Source: Halalkalibacillus sediminis
Lineage (GTDB): Bacteria; Bacillota; Bacilli; Bacillales; Alkalibacillaceae
Assembly (NCBI RefSeq): GCF_002844535.1
Contig: NZ_PJNH01000001.1
Span: forward strand, 992,001 to 1,056,000
Reading direction: 5' to 3'
DNA length: 64,000 nt
This document shows, in pieces, positions 27,430 through 35,738 of this stretch. A model generated the notes under the pieces. It saw only the letters and a program-made list of their open reading frames with translations. It made no database searches and was not told where the DNA came from. Made by a program: the position numbers and the translations under genes. Every line of letters begins with the position of its first letter. The stretch's first letter is position 1.

Positions 27430-30400
27430 CTCTTTCTTGATCCCGTTCGATAAACTCAGCGGTGGTTTTATACGTTCGTCGGCTCAATTCTTCCCCGTCC
27501 ATCTCGTTCACAACATTAACAAAGACGGTGGCTTCACCTTGCAGCTGCTGACCAGTAATATTATTCATCACTCGATTGAGGTCAGTATCTGTTCTGGCCC
27601 CTGTAGCATAGCCAGGGATATTGTTGATCGCGCTTAAAATTTTCATGGATTCATCATGAGGGAACACTTTATAGCCTGCTGGACGATTATAAATACCAAG
27701 ACCTAACAACTCTGCTTTATTACCCATCATGCCGATTTCAATACCTTTTTCACCAGCTAAAAATTCACCGCCAGGGTGGAAACTCGTTCCTTCAGCATAA
27801 GCAAGTCTTTGGTAGCCAGGGTCCGGAGCGTTATAACTAAGATTCACGCGTTTGGTAACGTCAGCAGCAATTTCACGGTTTATGGATGAAATGCTCGGGT
27901 GCGTTCGAAAATAAAGGTCCTTTTCGTAAGTTGTTTCTGCAGCTAATCGATTAATTTCTTGGAGTTCACCTTTCGCATCTCTTAACCGTGAACGCTGTTT
28001 CGAGATTTCATCTTTTCCTTCTCGGTATTGCTGGTTTGTAAGTTGTCCGGTTCGAAGATGTTCCTCTAACTTCTGCTCCTTTTTATCTAAAGCGAGCAAC
28101 TCTCTATTGACCGCGATGATCCCTTGCCCTTTCTCAGCATTCAAATCAAGTTCGGAGAGGATTAAAGCTTCGTATTTATATTTTAGATTATCCATTTTTT
28201 TGAGTTGCGAATTCGTTTTTTGGAGTTCGTCTTCTTTTCCATCCACTAATGATTTTTGATCACTTAACTTTTCTTCGGCCTGTTCAAGTTCTTTTTCGTT
28301 GGCTAAAATATTATCCTTAGTTCTGGCAATTTCCTTGACCTTTTCCTGCACAATTTTACTCTGTTTGTCGTACCCTTGATTCAATAAACTTTGAAGCTCT
28401 TGATTCAACGTATTTTCTCTGTTTTGGTACTCTGTACTCTTGGTTAATAAACCATTGTACTTTTCTTGAAACGTGCCTCGTTTTTGTTTCGCAATTGTTA
28501 ATTCATTTTCTAACTCTGTTTGGGCTTCCAATAATGCTTTTTCATTTCGAAGACCTTCTAACAATTCAGTTTCAGCTTCGGCTAACATCTCTTTCCGTTT
28601 TTCAGCATTTAATTCTTTTAACGCCTTTAAGTTGTCTGCATATGCATTACCTTCTTCGCTGATTGCCTTAGCTGTATTAGGTGCTTTCTCTATGATCTTG
28701 TCATTTAACCCTAGAAACTCCTCCATCTCACCATTGGTCATCTCAGATTTTTTCAAAAGACGTTGTTGTTCATCTTTCAAATCTTTCACTTTATCCGGTG
28801 CAGACGTACTAGACAGGTCATCTAAGACGTCCATATAGCGAAGCATTTCATCTTTGGTTAACTTGTTCTTCTCTTCTAATTCTTCAAATTGGGCAATTAA
28901 ATTGTCCGTTTTATTGATCTCTTTTTGCATCTTTTCAACGGTCTCTAAACTGACTTCATTCAGCTTTTCTTTATCTTTGGTGAGGTAGCCGACAGTAGCA
29001 CCTAATGCACCCAAGCCAGCGATTCCCCAACCAACAGGTCCACTCAGCCCAAGTCCAGCAATTCGTCCTAATAAGCCAACTCCACGTGCCTTTCCAAGTA
29101 AAGAGAATAACCCTTTTCCTGCGCCAATGAGCGTCGTCGCCCCTTTGGCAACACCAACTAACGCAAAGCCGGCAGGTCCGGCAACTGCAACAAGACCACC
29201 TATTTTCACAATATTTTCTTGTGTTTCAGAAGATAAATCGGCAAAAGCTTCGGTTAAATCCGTTACTGAATCCGCAATGCTCGGCAGTATATCTTCACCA
29301 AGATCAAGTAAAATTTCCCCTGCAGGTTCTAAGTCATCCTGAAAATCTCTCCACATCGCAGTAGCGTGTGTGCCAAAATTATCGTATAAGGCGTCACCAG
29401 CTTTTTCAGTGGCTCCTTCAACTTCTCCAAGCATATCCGTTGCGGGGTCCAGTGAGAGAATAACTTTTTCTCGAACGTCTTCCCACATGGTACCGAATAA
29501 AGCAACTCCAGCTTGGTTTCGTTCCACTTCATCTTCCATATTGGCTAAAGCCGAGACCGTGACTGCAAAAGCGTCCTGAGCTGAATCGCCACCTTTAGCC
29601 ATTTTTTTAGCCATATCATCAGCCTCAAGACCAATCGCTTCGAATCCTTCAGCTGTAGCATCGGTACCATCAGTCGCTCGAACTTGGAATTCTTTAACCG
29701 CATCGCCGACTTTGTCTAAATTAAAGGCCCCGTTCTGAGCACCTTGAATTAATGTATTGAACATCCCATCAATGGAAAAACCAGCATCCGAGAATTGAAC
29801 GCTGTACTCACTAATGGTGTCCAGTAAATCTTGGGCAAAGTCGCCACCTTCTTGCGCTGCTCGTGTAAGATAATCAAAAGCCTTGGTGCCATCGACCCCG
29901 AAGTTTTCAATAAGCGACCGTGCTGCACGAACACTTTCATTGAAATCGTACTGAAAGGTGTCACGTAAGATAAAGGCTTGTTTCGTCACCGTTTTCAGTT
30001 CGACATCAGACAAATCTTGCATATTCTGAGCGATCAAAGAAAGAGTCTCAGAAACTTCGTTCATGTCCTGCCCAAAGGCATCGACCCATAATTCCTCAGC
30101 CACATCATTTAACTCTTCAGCCCGTTCTGCTGTTACTCCAAGGCGAGCTTCAATTCGGCCAGCCGATCGATCAAAGTCATCGGCAAGATTCCCCATGAAT
30201 AACCCTGCACCGGATAATGGAAGGGTGATTCCGGTTGAAAGTGCTTTTCCGGCATTCATGAATCCGTCGGCGGTTTTATCGACTCTTTTTTCCAATTTGG
30301 CTAAAGAGGAATTCGCCCGTTCTTGTTCTTGACGCATTTGGTGAAGCTCATCAGTCGCATTATTCACGTATCGGTCGAGGTTGTTTAAAGCCGCAGCTTG

Positions 30401-30706
30401 ATGATTATATTCTCGCATCGCTTTTTCAGCTTCTTTAGAACCCTTCCCATTCGCTTCGACCATACGATCATACTCTTTTCGTGCCTCACTGGTTACACGT
30501 TCTTGCGCCTGTAATTTCTTATTCAACCCCTGCAGGCGCTTTTCATACTTCTCTATGGTTCGGTCGCCTCGATCAAACGCTGACATATTGGACTTCATTT
30601 CGCTATTAACCGTCTTTAATTGGTCTTTAGCACCTTTTAACCCACGGTTTAATCCAGCAGTATTTAAATCCAAATCAATGGAAAGGCCTTCTACTCGTTG
30701 TACCAA
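27410..30706 (-). CDS. Tail tape measure protein
   Basis: 1098 residues; sets tail length and is ejected with DNA. Long coiled coils at about 20-150 and 600-950, a hydrophobic Gly/Ala-rich stretch at about 510-600 (VGLLGRIAGLGLSGPVGWG), and a C-terminal region with FHPGGEFLAGEKGIE, a phrase common in siphovirus tape measures. The TTG start at 30706 follows GGAGGGAG. The gene sits directly after the frameshifted chaperone, as in lambda-like phages. At about 0.15 nm per residue, a tail of roughly 165 nm is expected. Confidence 0.92.
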   Translation of the reverse strand: MVQRVEGLSIDLDLNTAGLNRGLKGAKDQLKTVNSEMKSNMSAFDRGDRTIEKYEKRLQGLNKKLQAQERVTSEARKEYDRMVEANGKGSKEAEKAMREYNHQAAALNNLDRYVNNATDELHQMRQEQERANSSLAKLEKRVDKTADGFMNAGKALSTGITLPLSGAGLFMGNLADDFDRSAGRIEARLGVTAERAEELNDVAEELWVDAFGQDMNEVSETLSLIAQNMQDLSDVELKTVTKQAFILRDTFQYDFNESVRAARSLIENFGVDGTKAFDYLTRAAQEGGDFAQDLLDTISEYSVQFSDAGFSIDGMFNTLIQGAQNGAFNLDKVGDAVKEFQVRATDGTDATAEGFEAIGLEADDMAKKMAKGGDSAQDAFAVTVSALANMEDEVERNQAGVALFGTMWEDVREKVILSLDPATDMLGEVEGATEKAGDALYDNFGTHATAMWRDFQDDLEPAGEILLDLGEDILPSIADSVTDLTEAFADLSSETQENIVKIGGLVAVAGPAGFALVGVAKGATTLIGAGKGLFSLLGKARGVGLLGRIAGLGLSGPVGWGIAGLGALGATVGYLTKDKEKLNEVSLETVEKMQKEINKTDNLIAQFEELEEKNKLTKDEMLRYMDVLDDLSSTSAPDKVKDLKDEQQRLLKKSEMTNGEMEEFLGLNDKIIEKAPNTAKAISEEGNAYADNLKALKELNAEKRKEMLAEAETELLEGLRNEKALLEAQTELENELTIAKQKRGTFQEKYNGLLTKSTEYQNRENTLNQELQSLLNQGYDKQSKIVQEKVKEIARTKDNILANEKELEQAEEKLSDQKSLVDGKEDELQKTNSQLKKMDNLKYKYEALILSELDLNAEKGQGIIAVNRELLALDKKEQKLEEHLRTGQLTNQQYREGKDEISKQRSRLRDAKGELQEINRLAAETTYEKDLYFRTHPSISSINREIAADVTKRVNLSYNAPDPGYQRLAYAEGTSFHPGGEFLAGEKGIEIGMMGNKAELLGLGIYNRPAGYKVFPHDESMKILSAINNIPGYATGARTDTDLNRVMNNITGQQLQGEATVFVNVVNEMDGEELSRRTYKTTAEFIERDQERGEQFAG

Positions 30707-30721
30707 CGTTCTCCCTCCTTC

Positions 30722-31257
30722 CTATCCTCCGAATGCAGCAATGAGAGATGTTTTCTCATCTGGTTTTTCATCCTCACCTAATAAATTAATTACGAAATAA
30801 TAGGGCATGTTCAAAACTTCATTAATGTCTTTGCCGTTTTTCATCCACTTTAGGATCCAGCGATCCATATCCTCTTTTTGTTGTTTGAAGGTGTAGATAT
30901 CACCTACTTCTTCGTCTCCAGATACTTTTTTGTATCATCGTCCTGGATGCCTCGAGCAGCAAAAATGATTTGTTCTTGTAACTTCCGAGTCGCGTCTGGA
31001 CCGTGTAGACCGTTAAACAATTCCTCTTTGGTGAATTGTTGGTCATATAAATCAACCACGAAGATTAAGAGGTTATCAATCAACTCTCGTTCTGATTTAG
31101 CGGTACCAGCTGAAGAGTTGATTTTCTCTAATGTATCAACAGCTTCGTAAACTTTTTTCATCGGAATAAAGAGTGGTGTTAAGTATTTTTCAGTGACAAG
31201 CTCACCTTGCTTCACATCTTTGACAAGCTCAATCATATTGCGTTTTAAATCTGCCAT
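30722..31257 (-). CDS. Tail assembly chaperone, long form by -1 frameshift (gpGT)
   Basis: The first 110 codons are those of the short form. A -1 shift on A-AAA-AAG (30925-30931) moves reading into a frame open for 67 more codons (VSGDEEVGDIYTFKQQ ... SLIAAFGG), which ends at TAG 30722-30724, 16 bases before the tape-measure start. The long form binds the tape measure and recruits tail tube subunits. This shift is conserved across tailed phages. Short and long forms occupy the region between major tail protein and tape measure. Confidence 0.85.
30904..31257 (-). CDS. Tail assembly chaperone, short form (gpG)
   Basis: 117 residues, soluble, helical (ADLKRNMIELVKDVKQGEL). I chose the ATG at 31257 because GAGGAGG lies 8 bases before it. 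It ends at TAG 30904, eight codons past the slippery site. Together with the long form it coats the tape measure during tail building and leaves before completion. Confidence 0.85.
   Translation of the reverse strand: MADLKRNMIELVKDVKQGELVTEKYLTPLFIPMKKVYEAVDTLEKINSSAGTAKSERELIDNLLIFVVDLYDQQFTKEELFNGLHGPDATRKLQEQIIFAARGIQDDDTKKYLETKK
30925..30931 (-). promoter_or_regulatory. Programmed -1 ribosomal frameshift site AAAAAAG
   Basis: Zero-frame codons are ACA AAA AAG, giving the heptamer A-AAA-AAG of the dnaX/IS type. The -1 frame is open both over the overlap and for 60 codons beyond the zero-frame stop. Confidence 0.85.
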
Positions 31258-31282
31258 TTCAAAATGCCTCCTCATATTAATA

Positions 31283-31306
31283 AAGAGTAGGGAATCCCCT
31301 ACTCTT
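31283..31306 (-). terminator. Hairpin over the end of the glycosyltransferase-like gene
   Basis: AAGAGTAGGG-gatt-CCCTACTCTT, with TATTAAT after it. The stop codon TAG of the gene at 31299 lies in the first arm. It may partly end transcription, which would leave head genes, major tail gene and glycosyltransferase gene in one strongly expressed segment. Confidence 0.6.
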
Positions 31307-32378
31307 CCACTTTTCTAATCATTGGGCGTCCAGCTTTGTTTTGGTCCGATAACAGTTCATCAATACGCTCTTGGCTGACTTTCTTGTTTACTGGCCGTGG
31401 CCATGGCTTATCCTTTTCATATTCTTTTTCGTCATCTAAATCACGCCAATTTTCATTTGACAAATACTTTGACTTTGCACTCTTTGCCATATTTTTAGTC
31501 TCCTTTATAGCTTTTACATATTCGTATGATGCTTTATTTTGGTCTACATGACTTAAATCATCTTCAAATGGTGTTCTACTTACATATTTACCTTTAAAAA
31601 ATAGTTTCTGATGATCATCCATCACCCCTGCATTATGAAAAATGTTCGTTTCATCATATTTTTCAACAGGATCCATCGGCCAACAGAATTCTAGCTCTTT
31701 CGGAGTCTCCACTTGTTTTCCGAAATGATAAACGTTCCACAGCTGCGCCCACATTTCTGCGGTCCATTTTTGGATGGGCACGTAATTGGAATCATTTTTT
31801 CGAACATATTCAGGTTCCACCGAAAGAAGGAATTGATAGAGTTTATTCGAATCTTCGTAAACCTTTTTCCAATATTGATATGTCGGGTGCTTAATGACCC
31901 ACTGGGCTCCCCCAATCGGATGTTGATCACGAATAAGGGATGGTTCAATGTTAATCACATCACACATACGGTCTAATAGATCTGTACCTTTACTATCAAT
32001 GTAATGCACACTAAGATAACTTTCACAATCGGATGCATACCAAGTATCTTTTTTCGGCTTAACCTTGGGCACATCTCGAAACAGTACATCGCTGTCTAAA
32101 TAAAAATAAGTTTTCTTTTCTCTCGTAGGGTCCTCTTCTAAATACTTCATCCAAAGGTATGGTTTCACGGATGGGATATAGCTCTTATCCATTCGCTCAT
32201 CTGCATAAACATGCGCTTCAACATCGTAATGCTCTTCTAAATAAACAGGCACCCGTTCATCCTGCTGCGTAAACAGCAGAATGATATCACGGATGCCTAA
32301 TTGATGTAGCCTGGTAATACAAACTTCAAGTTCCCACTCGAAACGTTTAATCGCTGGTTGGCATAGAATGTACTTCAT
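31299..32378 (-). CDS. Putative glycosyltransferase of GT-A type acting on virion proteins
   Basis: 359 residues. N-terminal strand-helix pattern (KYILCQPAI ... IRDIILLFT) fits a nucleotide-sugar fold. The DxD metal motif is YLDSDVLF (D95, D97). It is followed by GGAQWVIKHP (156-165), an aromatic acceptor-side patch KWTAEMWAQLW, and IFHNAG (246-251), whose His could be the third metal ligand as in GT8-like enzymes. The tail after residue 290 is charged. The gene starts 6 bases after the major tail stop without a clear ribosome-binding site, so it is coupled to it. Three virion proteins nearby end in poly-Thr. O-glycosylation of these tails is my inference; donor sugar unknown. Confidence 0.68.
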   Translation of the reverse strand: MKYILCQPAIKRFEWELEVCITRLHQLGIRDIILLFTQQDERVPVYLEEHYDVEAHVYADERMDKSYIPSVKPYLWMKYLEEDPTREKKTYFYLDSDVLFRDVPKVKPKKDTWYASDCESYLSVHYIDSKGTDLLDRMCDVINIEPSLIRDQHPIGGAQWVIKHPTYQYWKKVYEDSNKLYQFLLSVEPEYVRKNDSNYVPIQKWTAEMWAQLWNVYHFGKQVETPKELEFCWPMDPVEKYDETNIFHNAGVMDDHQKLFFKGKYVSRTPFEDDLSHVDQNKASYEYVKAIKETKNMAKSAKSKYLSNENWRDLDDEKEYEKDKPWPRPVNKKVSQERIDELLSDQNKAGRPMIRKVEE

Positions 32379-32384
32379 AAGCGA

Positions 32385-33059
32385 TTACGCGCTTGTGGTA
32401 GTCGTGGTTGTACTAGAAGTTGTGGTTGTTGTGTTCGGATAAGCTACACCGAATATTTTTTGGAATAGTTTATCACGATTGGCGCTTTCACCTGATTCAT
32501 CATAACCAAATACAACCGTCTTTTCTTTTTCAAATCCGTCAACTGGTCGTTCCATGAATTGTCCGGAAATCTCATCAGGGCTAAACTGAACACTTTCATT
32601 TTTCGTTTGAGCATTGATGTTCGGACGCATGAAAAGACCTTTTGTCAAACCAACCCACTCTTTAGAACCGTCCTCGTGTGTTTTCGCAAAGACACATGCT
32701 ACATATGGTGGATTGTCACCAGCTCCATAAGAGGATAAACCGTCCACGGTTTCAAGACCAAGCAACGTTTGTCTCACCTCTACTGGCAACTTGTGAAAGG
32801 CGCCACTGACACTCACATTGCCGTTGGCTACAGCGATCTCTGCCGTTTTGTCACTCCCGTAAGCTCTTACAGCTTCTTGAGGCATTTCTACTGTAATGGT
32901 TTGAACAAAGTCTACTAAATCCACATCACCTGTGATGATGCCTGCACCACTCTCGTCTAGAACCGCGTAATAAAGCTGATCCACACCCGTGGATGCTCTA
33001 TAATTTTTTTCTTCTGCAAAGTGCTGTAAATCTAGCTTTAGCAAATTACCTTGTTTCAT
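32385..33059 (-). CDS. Major tail (tube) protein with poly-Thr/Ser C-terminus
   Basis: 224 residues. N-terminus KLDLQHFAE and the phrase GVDQLYYAVLDESGAGI are typical of Firmicute siphovirus tail tube proteins (phi13/TP901 group). The last 16 residues are N-T5-S2-T6-S-A. This tail replaces the Ig-like domain many tail proteins carry at the same end. The same peptide ends the major capsid protein. I chose the ATG at 33059 after GAGGAAG. The gene lies between the tail-completion gene and the glycosyltransferase-like gene. Confidence 0.85.
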   Translation of the reverse strand: MKQGNLLKLDLQHFAEEKNYRASTGVDQLYYAVLDESGAGIITGDVDLVDFVQTITVEMPQEAVRAYGSDKTAEIAVANGNVSVSGAFHKLPVEVRQTLLGLETVDGLSSYGAGDNPPYVACVFAKTHEDGSKEWVGLTKGLFMRPNINAQTKNESVQFSPDEISGQFMERPVDGFEKEKTVVFGYDESGESANRDKLFQKIFGVAYPNTTTTTSSTTTTTTSA

Positions 33060-33074
33060 AATCTTCCTCCTCAT

Positions 33075-33446
33075 TTAAATTACATATTTCTTTCCGCGAT
33101 ACCGTCGAGCATCACGGAAAATTTTATAATCTCTATCGTACTCGTCTAATCCACCACCGCTATTCCCAAAATTCAATGTCCACATGATGGACTGGATGCG
33201 CTTGGAGACGACATCACGATCCGTTTTATTTTTGGACCAAACTTCTATTTGAAAAATAAAATCTTCCATCAACCATTGATTACTGGCGTAATCACTTGGC
33301 TTAGGAGGATCAAGAGGGTCAATGATGATGTGAGTATCTGTTAAACTACTAGTCTCTGGATACTCATAGAATTTGATTTGTCCTGCACACTTTTCATTGA
33401 TCAATTCATCAGCAATAAGTGCCTCATTGATTTCATCTAACATCAA
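33075..33446 (-). CDS. Tail terminator / DUF806-like phage protein
   Basis: 123 residues with the expected place between the HK97 gp10-like gene and the major tail gene. The middle (FIFQIEVWSKNKTDRDVVSKRI) is the alternating strand-helix of tail terminator proteins, which cap the tube where it joins the head. Start overlaps the upstream stop (ATGATG after GGGGGA). Assignment by position plus pattern. Confidence 0.65.
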   Translation of the reverse strand: MMLDEINEALIADELINEKCAGQIKFYEYPETSSLTDTHIIIDPLDPPKPSDYASNQWLMEDFIFQIEVWSKNKTDRDVVSKRIQSIMWTLNFGNSGGGLDEYDRDYKIFRDARRYRGKKYVI

Positions 33447-33835
33447 ATCCCCCTTTCCACCACTCGACGAATAGTATTGTGATAGGCTTTTTCTGAGTTT
33501 CGTAAAGCACGGGCAATCGCCCCTTTACCCGCTGGATTCGGGTTTTTCACTGTGCCGAATTCATTTAAGTGAATCACACGATACCGTTCATCCGGGCCTT
33601 TCCAATGAACCTTTATGGTCCTAGCCCCTTGCTCTGAATACGGCTTGGATAACGTAATCTCTCGAATGGAAGCTCCCGTATCACGAAACGATTGAAACTG
33701 TTGTTTTAACTCATGAACGAATACATCCGCTGCCTCTTCCAACGCTCGATCACTGATACGTTGCATTTCCTTTTCTCCAAAACGATTCTCCAAATCATTG
33801 AGAAGTCGATCCAACCCACTTACTTTTACACTCAT
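33443..33835 (-). CDS. HK97 gp10-like head-tail joining protein
   Basis: 130 residues. N-terminus VKVSGLDRLLNDLENRF and the later GPDERYRVIHLNEFGTVKNP are hallmark of the HK97 gp10 family, which acts at head-tail joining. Overlaps both neighbours by 4 bases, so it is translated in a chain. Confidence 0.85.
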   Translation of the reverse strand: MSVKVSGLDRLLNDLENRFGEKEMQRISDRALEEAADVFVHELKQQFQSFRDTGASIREITLSKPYSEQGARTIKVHWKGPDERYRVIHLNEFGTVKNPNPAGKGAIARALRNSEKAYHNTIRRVVERGI

Positions 33836-34203
33836 GATCTCAACTCCGCAATCACGTTAATAAAGTCCTTATGCTGCATATCTGGTTGAGCTTGTTTCAC
33901 ATTAAAAAGTTGCCCCTTATACTCGGGGGCATCAATCTCAACGTAATGCTTATTCGATGGAATAAAGTCAGCTAATGGATCTCGGATGATCACGGTCACG
34001 TCTGAAAGGGTACCATTGGATTTAGCCAATTCGACATCTCGTAACCATACCTCATCAATTTCGGCCCAGGCTTCATATATAGGGTCCTGCTGAATATTAC
34101 TCCCTGGCAACGGCCCTTCATTTGGTTCAGCTTCGTAAAACTTCACAGGTGTTCTTAGCTCACCTGAATGGACACGAGGCGGTTTATATTCAAACTTTCT
34201 CAT
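33832..34203 (-). CDS. Phage head closure protein
   Basis: 123 residues. HSGELRTPVKFYEAE near the start and VWLRDVELAKSNGTLSDVTVIIRD match the SPP1 gp16-like head closure family. I chose the ATG at 34203, not the GTG at 34212, because GGAGGT lies 7 bases upstream. That site is made by the Gly codons at the end of the preceding gene. Confidence 0.82.
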   Translation of the reverse strand: MRKFEYKPPRVHSGELRTPVKFYEAEPNEGPLPGSNIQQDPIYEAWAEIDEVWLRDVELAKSNGTLSDVTVIIRDPLADFIPSNKHYVEIDAPEYKGQLFNVKQAQPDMQHKDFINVIAELRS

Positions 34204-34204
34204 C

Positions 34205-34525
34205 CTATCCACCTCCAGATGTCGTGGTGGTTGTAGTTGTAGTCTCCGGAATCAAAGCAATGCCCAGGCTCGTCAAATCGCTCAAGAAGTTATCCTCAAA
34301 AAATTCAACAGCATCGTTATACGCATAGCGAGATCTCTCAAACACTAATTCGGTGGCTAGCTTATCGGTTTCTTTTTCACCGTCAATCGTAAAATCACCA
34401 CAACGGTTTTTAATGACAGCAACAGAAAAGGATAACAACCGTTTGAGATTGTTATCCTCGACACTGTGTGAAATGTGCATGCGACTTTTGAATTGGCTTA
34501 ATACACTATCCGTGATTTCTTCCAA
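34205..34525 (-). CDS. Head-tail connector protein (gp6-like) with poly-Thr tail
   Basis: 106 residues, small helical adaptor of the HK97 gp6 / SPP1 gp15 type, built as a ring under the portal (QFKSRMHISHSVEDNNLKRLL). It ends in P-E-T8-S-G3. It is the third virion protein in this operon with a poly-Thr end. The TAG lies two bases before the ATG of the next gene. Confidence 0.8.
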   Translation of the reverse strand: MEEITDSVLSQFKSRMHISHSVEDNNLKRLLSFSVAVIKNRCGDFTIDGEKETDKLATELVFERSRYAYNDAVEFFEDNFLSDLTSLGIALIPETTTTTTTTSGGG

Positions 34526-34538
34526 TCACATCACCTCA

Positions 34539-35711
34539 TTACGCGCTTGTAGTGGTTGTCGTAGTGCTAGAAGTCGTTGTTGTCGTAGTAGCACCATGAA
34601 TGTTCAAATCATACACTTGAGCTGAGTATTTATCTTTTGGTTTACCAGTAGCAAATTGCTTTTGGATATACAACGTTGCATCATCCAACGCCATCGTCTG
34701 ATCGAACTTTTTAATAGGTTCTGAGCCACCCGTAGCTGCAATGTACTCACCCTCGACGAAAAAGAGAACTTTTCCTTCTGGAACGAAGATAGATTCTTCA
34801 TGATCAGGGTTAAATGGTAGATTCGTCACATAAGCGCCATTTGCATTTTGAACAGTCGCATTGGCTTGGATATCAATCGTGTTAAACGGATTAGTAACCA
34901 TTACAACTTTACCCGCAACTTTTTTAGGTTCGTCAGCGTCAGACCCATCGCCATTCACTTTCTTAGCAAGAAGTTTGACCACATCACGCATCTCATTAAT
35001 CAATGTGCGACCTGGTTCAAAAGTTAATGTTCCTGCAGATTGCTTCTGTGCTACTGCTCCATCTTGTTGTTTAACATACAACAAACCAATAGGCATGTTG
35101 TTTCCATTACCTGTTACAAAACCTTTTTCCAGTCCAACAGCCATTGCTTCTTTGATCATTGTACGAACATAACGTTCTACCCAAACCGGACCAAGTTTTA
35201 ACATGTCGTTTGCTAGTGGAATGAAGGCTGTAAGCTTTAACTGAGTAAGGGTTTCCTTGCGAAACGCTGCATTAAGTTGCCCCTTAATTTTGTCAAATAG
35301 CGGTCCCCATACGGCTGCACCTTCTGGATCAGAATAAATGAACTCAGTAACTGCACCATAGTTTTCTAGACCAAGCTTATCTAACAGGGGATGCTCTTTT
35401 CGAAGCTCCTCAAACACACGCTCCTGGGTTGTCTTAGGAAGTGTTTCAGTTTCTTTGAAATCTCCATCTTCAACCACAGCATTAAAAAATTGCATTTCCT
35501 CACTCGTAAGCACGTTTTGACCACGAGACTGGATAATCGCGTTATCAGCTGATTGAGTGTGTACTTGGTTCAAGATATCACCCTGAACATCATTAGCAAG
35601 TGCTTCAAGCATTTCATTTAACGCTTCTGATTGTTCCTTTTCCGTACCTTCCTGTGTTGCTTTTGCAAACGCCTGTTTCTTTTTTTCGAAATTATTAAAT
35701 TTAATCGGCAT
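34539..35711 (-). CDS. Major capsid protein, HK97 fold, with poly-Thr/Ser C-terminus
   Basis: 390 residues. N-terminal helical delta-like region (about 1-75, rich in Lys, Gln, Glu) is followed by the HK97 core: GAVTEFIYSDPEGAAVWGPL, then VERYVRTMIKEAMAVGLEKGF with FVTGNGNNMPIGLL. The last 16 residues are T6-S2-T6-S-A. HK97 capsid proteins have their C-terminus at the outer capsid face in several phages, so the tail may be exposed. The protease gene lies 27 bases upstream. Confidence 0.92.
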   Translation of the reverse strand: MPIKFNNFEKKKQAFAKATQEGTEKEQSEALNEMLEALANDVQGDILNQVHTQSADNAIIQSRGQNVLTSEEMQFFNAVVEDGDFKETETLPKTTQERVFEELRKEHPLLDKLGLENYGAVTEFIYSDPEGAAVWGPLFDKIKGQLNAAFRKETLTQLKLTAFIPLANDMLKLGPVWVERYVRTMIKEAMAVGLEKGFVTGNGNNMPIGLLYVKQQDGAVAQKQSAGTLTFEPGRTLINEMRDVVKLLAKKVNGDGSDADEPKKVAGKVVMVTNPFNTIDIQANATVQNANGAYVTNLPFNPDHEESIFVPEGKVLFFVEGEYIAATGGSEPIKKFDQTMALDDATLYIQKQFATGKPKDKYSAQVYDLNIHGATTTTTTSSTTTTTTSA

Positions 35712-35738
35712 TTCTCATTCCTCCAATTTTAATTTTGT

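Noticed and set aside
34539-34590. Poly-Thr tails as artefact of a frameshift or microsatellite
   Set aside because: The tails are in frame, end in the same S-A-stop, and use mixed codons rather than one repeated unit.
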